A DNA stretch of 64,000 bases from Clostridiales bacterium (GTDB taxonomy: Bacteria > Bacillota > Clostridia > Oscillospirales > Oscillospiraceae): the NCBI GenBank assembly GCA_019420945.1, contig JAHZGF010000004.1, positions 51,463-115,462 of the forward strand, in the 5' to 3' direction. The notes beneath the pieces are model-generated. The model did no database searches, had not been told where the DNA came from, and worked only from the letters and a program-made list of their open reading frames with translations. Shown one piece after another: positions 58,553 through 64,000 of the stretch (position 1 is the first letter of the stretch; the number at the start of each line of letters is the position of its first letter). A program made the position numbers and the translations under genes.

Positions 58553-59400
58553 GCTATCGGAAGATACTGTATGGCTATCAGATCCAAAACGGAGAACTGA
58601 CCCTAGTGCCGGAGGAGGCCGCTGTGGTCAATCGCATAGCGGGCCTCTACCTGGACGGCCTATCCTATCAGAAGCTGGCCGACCTGCTGAATCAGAAGAA
58701 TATCCCCTTCAGCCAGGAAGCGCCGGCATGGGACAAGCACAAGGTCAAACGCCTGCTGGAGAACCCCCGTTACACCGGACAGAAGGGCTATCCGGCCATC
58801 TTAGACGGTGGGACTTTTCACTGCGTCCAGAGCCGCATTCAGGAAAAAACGGCAAAACAGACACCCAAAGCAGAGCGGCCAGCCCTCAAGTTGGTAAGCC
58901 GTCTGCACTGTGCCGCCTGCGGCGCGGCCCTCCATCGGATGGGCGGCAGGAACCGCCAGAGCGACACCCTATACCTGAAATGTGTCCAATGCGGCGCTGT
59001 CATCACCATGCGGGACGAAGTCCTGCTGGATGAGATCGCCCGCCAGACGGCGGAACAGGAGCGGCCAGAGCGGATATCCTACCAGCCCTCCGGGGAGGTC
59101 GTGCGTCTCACCAACGCCATCAACCGGGGGCTGGAGCACCCGGACGATCCACAGGAGATCGTCTCCCTGATCTTGCAGGGGGCCGCGGCGCGGTACGCCT
59201 GCTTCCCCGACATAACGGAACAAATCGACCGCCCGCTGGATGTGTGCTTGGACCATATCCGTCTGGCGGTTTCTCATATCAACTTATCGGAAGAAGGTAC
59301 GGTGGAGGCGGCATTCCCATCCGGCCACCGGGAAAGGACAGAACATGGAGCAGACTGTACAGCGGCGGGTGCGGATCATCCCCGCCAAGAGGGATACTGA
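58549..59400 (+). CDS. Recombinase-domain protein lacking the catalytic domain
   Basis: GTG 58549 overlaps the previous stop (GTGA). The 283-aa product starts directly with the recombinase domain (AAVVNRIAGLYLDGLSYQKLADLLNQ; VKRLLENPRYTGQKG, in outline), then a zinc ribbon (CAACGAALHRMGG, CVQCGA) and a helical end. The resolvase catalytic part is absent, with no remains upstream in this frame, so it may be a DNA-binding accessory for the full-length neighbours. Confidence 0.8.
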   Translation: MSYRKILYGYQIQNGELTLVPEEAAVVNRIAGLYLDGLSYQKLADLLNQKNIPFSQEAPAWDKHKVKRLLENPRYTGQKGYPAILDGGTFHCVQSRIQEKTAKQTPKAERPALKLVSRLHCAACGAALHRMGGRNRQSDTLYLKCVQCGAVITMRDEVLLDEIARQTAEQERPERISYQPSGEVVRLTNAINRGLEHPDDPQEIVSLILQGAAARYACFPDITEQIDRPLDVCLDHIRLAVSHINLSEEGTVEAAFPSGHRERTEHGADCTAAGADHPRQEGY

Positions 59401-60973
59401 CACCCCGCAGCCGGGGAAAAAGAAGCACCAGAGGGTAGCGGCCTACTGCCGGGTATCCACCGACAGCGAGGAGCAGATCACCAGCTACGAGGCGCAGAAA
59501 GCCTACTACACCCAGAAGATCGAGGAGAATCCAGACTGGGAGCTGGCCGGCATCTTTGCTGACAAGGGACTTTCGGGGACCAGCATGAAAAAGCGGGAAA
59601 ACTTCAATAAGATGATCGCCGCCTGCAAGCGGGGCAAGATCGACACCATCCTGACCAAATCCCTCTCCCGCTTCGCCCGGAACACGGTGGACTGCCTGGA
59701 AACAGTGCGGATGCTGAAAGCCCACGGCATCGGCGTCATCTTTGAAAAAGAGAACATCAATACCCTCACCGAGTCCAGCGAGTTCCTCATCACCCTGTTC
59801 AGCGGTTTCGCCCAGGCAGAAAGTGAGTCCCTCAGCAAAAATATCATCTGGGGCAAAGAGGAGAGCAAAAAGGCAGGTAAGGTGCCCTTCCAGTATAAGA
59901 AACTGCTGGGTTACCGGAAAGGGCTAGACGGAAAGCCGGAGATCGAACCGCAGGAGGCAGAGACAGTGCGGCGCATCTATCGGAGGTACCTGGATGGATG
60001 TAGCCTGTCCCAGATCCAGCAGGAGCTGGAGGCGGACCGTGTCCCCACTGCCCAGGCTGTTCAGCGGTGGTCGTATCAGGTGATCCGCAACATCCTCACC
60101 AACGAGCGTTACATTGGGGACGCCATGCTGGGCAAAACCTTTATCACCGATTGCATCAGCAAACGGGTGAAGAAGAACAACGGAGAGCGGGGCCAGAGCT
60201 ATGTGGAGAACAACCACCCCGCCATCATCCCCAGGGAGCTGTTCTACCGGGTACAGGAGGAGATGACCCGACGGGCCAGCAAGCGGAAGGTGATGCAGAA
60301 AACTGGCAAGACGGAGCTGGGCAAATACTCGGCCAAATACGCCCTCTCCGAGCTGCTGGTGTGCGGGGAGTGCGGAACGCCCTATAAGCGGGTGACCTGG
60401 GCCAGGAACGGAAAAAAGCGGATCGTTTGGCGGTGCATCTCCCGACTGGAATTTGGAACGAAATACTGCCATAACTCCCCCACACTGGACGAAGAAAAAC
60501 TGCATCAGGCCATCCAGGAGGCCATCAACGAGTTTGCCCAGGCTGGAACGGAAGTGAAGGAGGATATGCTGACATTCACTGCAATGGCCTGGGGAGGCGA
60601 TGCCATTGATGGAGTCAGTCTCATCGACCTGCGTCAGAAACTGAAGGACATCACCGCCCAACAAGCACTACTGCTGGATCAGGTGCTGGAACACATGGAT
60701 GACGAGATCCTCAATGCTCAGCTCAAGGCAATGATGGACGAAAAACAGGCCCTTCAGGAACAGATCGCGGCAGCGGAGCAAAGCCAGACCCACAATGCAG
60801 CCCAGAAATCTCGGATGGCGGAACTGCGGGAGTGGATGGCGAAACTGGAGGTCAACCAGCAGTACAGCGATGAACAAGTACGCATGGCAGTGGAACGGAT
60901 CACAGTGGTGGACGCTGAGACCATCCGAATCCGCTTTCGGTATCCAGGGGCGGAACTGGAGAAAAAACTGTGA
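59345..60973 (+). CDS. Large serine recombinase 2
   Basis: ATG 59345 lies within the end of the preceding gene (56-base overlap). The 542-aa protein has HQRVAAYCRVSTDSEEQ (Ser38), FADKGLSGTSMKKRENF, LTKSLSRFARN, a recombinase domain and a zinc ribbon (CGECGTPYKRV). The pair of full enzymes and the short one resemble recombinase trios in Clostridia mobile elements. Its att sites cannot be placed from this window. Confidence 0.9.
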   Translation: MEQTVQRRVRIIPAKRDTDTPQPGKKKHQRVAAYCRVSTDSEEQITSYEAQKAYYTQKIEENPDWELAGIFADKGLSGTSMKKRENFNKMIAACKRGKIDTILTKSLSRFARNTVDCLETVRMLKAHGIGVIFEKENINTLTESSEFLITLFSGFAQAESESLSKNIIWGKEESKKAGKVPFQYKKLLGYRKGLDGKPEIEPQEAETVRRIYRRYLDGCSLSQIQQELEADRVPTAQAVQRWSYQVIRNILTNERYIGDAMLGKTFITDCISKRVKKNNGERGQSYVENNHPAIIPRELFYRVQEEMTRRASKRKVMQKTGKTELGKYSAKYALSELLVCGECGTPYKRVTWARNGKKRIVWRCISRLEFGTKYCHNSPTLDEEKLHQAIQEAINEFAQAGTEVKEDMLTFTAMAWGGDAIDGVSLIDLRQKLKDITAQQALLLDQVLEHMDDEILNAQLKAMMDEKQALQEQIAAAEQSQTHNAAQKSRMAELREWMAKLEVNQQYSDEQVRMAVERITVVDAETIRIRFRYPGAELEKKL

Positions 60974-61000
60974 TATAATTAGGAAAAGGAGACAAATAGA

Positions 61001-61750
61001 ATGGAACTTTACATCACAGGAGATACCCACGGAGACTTTAGCCGTTTTCGGCCTGAGAGCTTTTATGAGCAAGAGAGACTGACAAAAGAAGATGTCATCC
61101 TGGTCGCCGGGGACTTCGGCGGCGTGTGGTACGGCGACAGCCGGGATGACGCAGGCCTGAACTTCCTGGACTCCCGGCCATTCACCACGGCCTTCGTGTC
61201 CGGCAACCATGAAAACTATGACGCCTTGGCTGCCTACCCCCAGGCGGAGTGGCACGGCGGCAGGGTGCGAACGATCCGCCCCTCGGTGCTGATGCTGGAG
61301 CGTGGGCAGGTGTTCGACCTGGGGGGCAGGACATTCTTCACTATGGGCGGTGCCAGCAGCCACGACATCCAGGACGGCGTTCTGGAGCCGGACGCGCCGG
61401 ACTTCCTGTGGCGGTTCCAGTGGCTCAACGCCCAGGGCGCGGCCTTCCGGGTCAACCACCGCTCCTGGTGGCGGGAGGAGCTGCCCAGCGAGTCGGAGTA
61501 TGCCGAGGCCAGGGCCAACCTCGACCGGGCCGGGTGGACGGTGGACTACCTCCTCACCCACTGCGGTCCCACCAGCATCCAGAACGATCTCCTGGGGCCG
61601 CTGTCCAAGCCAGATGCCCTCACAGACTTTCTGGAGGAGATCGGCCAGCGGTGCCAGTTCAAGTATCACTTCTTCGGACACTACCACAGGAACGAGATCG
61701 TTCGGAAAAAATGTGTGCTGCTATACGAGCAGATTATACGGCTGAAGTAG
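61001..61750 (+). CDS. Metallophosphoesterase
   Basis: The 249-aa protein has the calcineurin-like motifs ITGDTHGD (D-x-H), VAGDFGG (GD), SGNHENYD (GNHE), LLTHCGP (H) and FGHYHRNE (GH-H), placed as in the family. The enzymes hydrolyse phosphoesters or pyrophosphates with two metals. It is 28 bases after the recombinase gene and may be cargo. The hairpin after it ends the unit. Confidence 0.85.
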   Translation: MELYITGDTHGDFSRFRPESFYEQERLTKEDVILVAGDFGGVWYGDSRDDAGLNFLDSRPFTTAFVSGNHENYDALAAYPQAEWHGGRVRTIRPSVLMLERGQVFDLGGRTFFTMGGASSHDIQDGVLEPDAPDFLWRFQWLNAQGAAFRVNHRSWWREELPSESEYAEARANLDRAGWTVDYLLTHCGPTSIQNDLLGPLSKPDALTDFLEEIGQRCQFKYHFFGHYHRNEIVRKKCVLLYEQIIRLK

Positions 61751-61787
61751 AAGGAAACGTGTGATGTCCATCACCTGTTTCCTTTTA
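61751..61787 (+). terminator. Terminator after the metallophosphoesterase
   Basis: AAGGAAAC (61751-61758) pairs with GTTTCCTT (61777-61784), with an inner GTGATG/CATCAC, followed by TT. Confidence 0.8.
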
Positions 61788-61816
61788 GAAACTAAAATTT
61801 GAAAATATCTTAAGCA

Positions 61817-61845
61817 TTGTTTTTTGCAGGAGGTTATCGTATACT
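61817..61845 (+). promoter_or_regulatory. Promoter of the P-loop ATPase gene
   Basis: TTGTTT (61817-61822), a 17-bp spacer and TATACT (61840-61845) form a good sigma-A promoter about 90 bases before the ATPase start. Confidence 0.7.
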
Positions 61846-61935
61846 CTTATTGGGACTATGTTTGGTCGTAGTTTAGTCGAAAACACTCAGATTAAGCATT
61901 TACTGTAGCTGATTCTGTTAATAGGAGTAACATGT

Positions 61936-63774
61936 ATGAGTGAGATAAAGATTAGAGATTTATACACTGGAAAACCGGATGCAAAAGACGAAATAAACTT
62001 TGAGGGGTTGGAGGAGTTTATCAAGACTTTTGTTGTTGCAGACCATTTTCAACTCGATTCTCTATTATATGGAAATAATTGCTTTATTACAGGATTTAAA
62101 GGGACTGGAAAAACCGCTCTCCTATTTTATTTGGACAACAAGTTGAAGGACGAAGATCCTATTACCTGCACATCGTTTATTTTTTTCAAAGAAGAGTTTA
62201 CCGATGCTAAGCGTGACGAATTACAAGCAATATCCAATCGGTTTTTATCATCAATTTCAGTAGAACCCGGAGCTTTGTTAAATATTAGAGAATTTGAATA
62301 TATTTGGCGATGGTTAATTTTTAAGCGTATTGTTTCAGATAATGAGGATAATCATCGAAATCTATTTGTTGATGATGAATTCTGGGGTGAATTTGAAAGA
62401 AAAGTTAATCAGATCAAGGCGCCTTTAAACAAAAAGAAGAGCATAATTCCGAGCAAAATAAAGATTGCTGTTCCATATAAGGATCCGGCCACTTTAACCG
62501 AATTGTCTCCAGAAGTTGAGGTTGATTTGGGCAACAATAAAGGTGCTCCGTATCAGAGTTTTATGTTACTTATTGATGAAGCCGAAGCGGCTCTTGCAAA
62601 AGTAAATAGAACAGATATCCCTTATTATATCTTTATTGATGAATTGGAAGCATATTACGGCAATAGACAGATTTTTGAGAGAGACTTAGCACTTATCAGG
62701 GATCTCATATTTACAGTTAAACGTTTTAATACAATATTTGCAAAATCACATGCAGGCAAAACAAAGATCATTTGTTCTGTTCGTAGCGAAATAATAAATG
62801 CTATCTCACGATTTATTGTAACGAAGGAGATCAACAAAGCCACATCAGGTTTTTCTGTCCCATTGAACTGGATTTATGCGAATACGAGTTCATATATGCA
62901 TCCTATTATTCAGATTGTATTAAAGCGGATAGCCGTCTGTGAGGGATTTGAAGAATGTAATTATAAAGAAATTTATAATCGGTGGTTTCCTGAAAAAATA
63001 CACGGAATTGAGCCAGCCAATTACATCTTGAATAATAGTTGGTGTAAACCTAGAGATATGGTTCGTTTGCTGTCTACTGCAAAAAACGCACTTCAGAATA
63101 ACAGCAAGGTCTTTTCACAGGCGGTGTTTAATAGTCTTAGCAAAGCTTACTCTGAGGAAAGCTTATCTGAAATCAAAGAAGAATTACGGGCCTTATATGA
63201 TCCTACTGAAATAGAAACGATAATCAATTGTTTCATGGGGTATAAGACAGCATTTTCAGTATCCCAACTAAAGAAAAGAATTTCCACATATTATGCAGGA
63301 ACTGTTATAGATACCCATTTTAATCAGGTTATTGAGGATTTGTATCGACTTGGCTTTCTTGGCAATTTTATGCCCATCTCAAAAATCTATCGTTGGCAGC
63401 ACAAAGGCGATGAGCGCGTAATTCTTGCAGATGAGTGGAGGCTTTTTGTCCACTATGCTTTGCATGGAGCATTGTCGCTGGGCGCTCGTTTAAATTTTGG
63501 ATTAACTCGTGGTGAGCAACCTGAAACTGGTGATGTAGTGAATGCTGTTGTGCAAAAGGTAATTCGCTCCTTTGCCCTGGTAGAATTTACTCACAACGGA
63601 GAGTCCTATTTAGGGCAAATTCATATTTCCGAGTTCACTAAATTAGGGTACGGATATATTGGGAACCTATCCGAGATTGTTCACATAGATGACGAATATC
63701 GTACTGCCCTTTTGGATTACCATGAAAAATACGAACGATGGAATCTACAGATTATACCACAAGAATTAGAATAA
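61936..63774 (+). CDS. Sll1717/FunZ-like P-loop ATPase, candidate defence protein
   Basis: The 612-aa protein has Walker A TGFKGTGKTALL (Lys59), Walker B YYIFIDELEAYY and a later KTKIICSVRSEI, with an S1/OB-like end (VVQKVIRSFALVEFTHNGESYLGQI in outline). The pattern recalls the P-loop ATPase, Sll1717 family. It is much AT-richer than the recombinase genes before it, with its own promoter and terminator, so it was probably acquired separately. A role in phage defence is a guess from gene type and place. Confidence 0.75.
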   Translation: MSEIKIRDLYTGKPDAKDEINFEGLEEFIKTFVVADHFQLDSLLYGNNCFITGFKGTGKTALLFYLDNKLKDEDPITCTSFIFFKEEFTDAKRDELQAISNRFLSSISVEPGALLNIREFEYIWRWLIFKRIVSDNEDNHRNLFVDDEFWGEFERKVNQIKAPLNKKKSIIPSKIKIAVPYKDPATLTELSPEVEVDLGNNKGAPYQSFMLLIDEAEAALAKVNRTDIPYYIFIDELEAYYGNRQIFERDLALIRDLIFTVKRFNTIFAKSHAGKTKIICSVRSEIINAISRFIVTKEINKATSGFSVPLNWIYANTSSYMHPIIQIVLKRIAVCEGFEECNYKEIYNRWFPEKIHGIEPANYILNNSWCKPRDMVRLLSTAKNALQNNSKVFSQAVFNSLSKAYSEESLSEIKEELRALYDPTEIETIINCFMGYKTAFSVSQLKKRISTYYAGTVIDTHFNQVIEDLYRLGFLGNFMPISKIYRWQHKGDERVILADEWRLFVHYALHGALSLGARLNFGLTRGEQPETGDVVNAVVQKVIRSFALVEFTHNGESYLGQIHISEFTKLGYGYIGNLSEIVHIDDEYRTALLDYHEKYERWNLQIIPQELE

Positions 63775-63844
63775 AGTAAGTCGCTCAATAATTTTGCTTG
63801 CGTTAGAAAAATAATCAGGCATCTATAGTGTTGTGATGTTCCAC

Positions 63845-63884
63845 ATCGGAGCAAGCTTTGTATCGCTTGCTCCGATTTTTTATA
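63845..63884. terminator. Strong terminator after the P-loop ATPase
   Basis: A perfect 12-bp stem (63845-63856 with 63865-63876, ATCGGAGCAAGC and its complement) is followed by TTTTTTAT. After it, up to 64000, I see no gene. Confidence 0.9.
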
Positions 63885-64000
63885 AAAGTCAGAGCGCGCT
63901 CATTTTGCTGCTCCTTCTTTCCAAATCGCAGCCGCTTGCGCTGGGTTGGGTCAGGTAGAATAAGTTTCGCAAAAAGACAAAGAGACATGGTTTGCAGATG

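Noticed and set aside
1..64000. tRNA or rRNA genes
   Set aside because: I looked for cloverleaf-type stems with T-loop sequence and for rRNA signatures and saw none; a dedicated scan would be needed to exclude divergent tRNAs.

Overview
The window looks like a large temperate siphophage (prophage) in a gut Clostridia host of the Oscillospiraceae/Flavonifractor type, followed by a short AT-richer stretch and a serine-recombinase module. The evidence is the moderately high GC, the Firmicutes-style Shine-Dalgarno sites, the HK97-like structural module, the phage accessory genes (MazG-like, Nmad1/DUF1599, RtcB, VRR-NUC), and the downstream ECF sigma/DUF4367 pair and recombinase trio. Host assignment is inference; no rRNA or housekeeping gene is present to settle it.

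Layout. (1) 1-8.3 kb: a tightly packed + strand early/accessory array of about 22 mostly small genes, many overlapping by ATGA, including nucleotide-metabolism proteins, RtcB, small Cys-pair proteins and a lipoprotein. (2) 8.3-8.9 kb: a non-coding block with a 23-bp direct repeat, a 15-bp inverted repeat, and a promoter driving a structured leader that ends in competing antiterminator and terminator hairpins. (3) 8.9-13.9 kb: small membrane proteins, two nucleases and a 906-aa single-chain RNA polymerase-like protein with beta- and beta'-type double-psi barrel motifs. (4) 14.3-25.8 kb: packaging and head module (TerS, HNH, connector, TerL, portal, fused protease-capsid, head-tail and tail tube proteins) interleaved with proteins that carry an HYGVKGMKWGVR-type peptide, one of them joined to a papain-like toxin domain. 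(5) 25.9-45.4 kb: tail chaperones, a lysin/holin cassette inserted before a 3168-aa tape measure protein, Dit, Tal and fibre proteins. (6) 45.4-49.9 kb: a diversity-generating retroelement (DGR). A 913-aa Ig-repeat/C-type-lectin-like protein carries the variable repeat, followed by a template repeat and a reverse transcriptase. All 12 VR/TR differences fall at template adenines. (7) 49.9-51.1 kb: XkdX-like and membrane proteins closing the phage late operon. (8) 51.3-53.7 kb: XRE regulator, ECF sigma factor, DUF4367 protein and a secreted protein. (9) 54-61.8 kb: HTH, DinG-like helicase, three serine recombinase genes and a metallophosphoesterase. (10) 61.8-63.9 kb: an isolated AT-rich P-loop ATPase with its own promoter and terminator, a candidate defence gene.

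How the genes may work together. The early array would reprogramme host nucleotide and RNA metabolism, and the polymerase-like protein may transcribe part of the phage genome. The late genes build an HK97-like head and a long non-contractile tail whose tip is diversified by the DGR. Two short strand-specific sequence words, GATATT in 1-11 kb and TTCAAAATGG in 18-51 kb, occur far more often than chance, in coding and non-coding positions and in several reading frames. I regard these, the polymerase, the tagged protein family and the attenuator leader as the most likely undescribed biology here.
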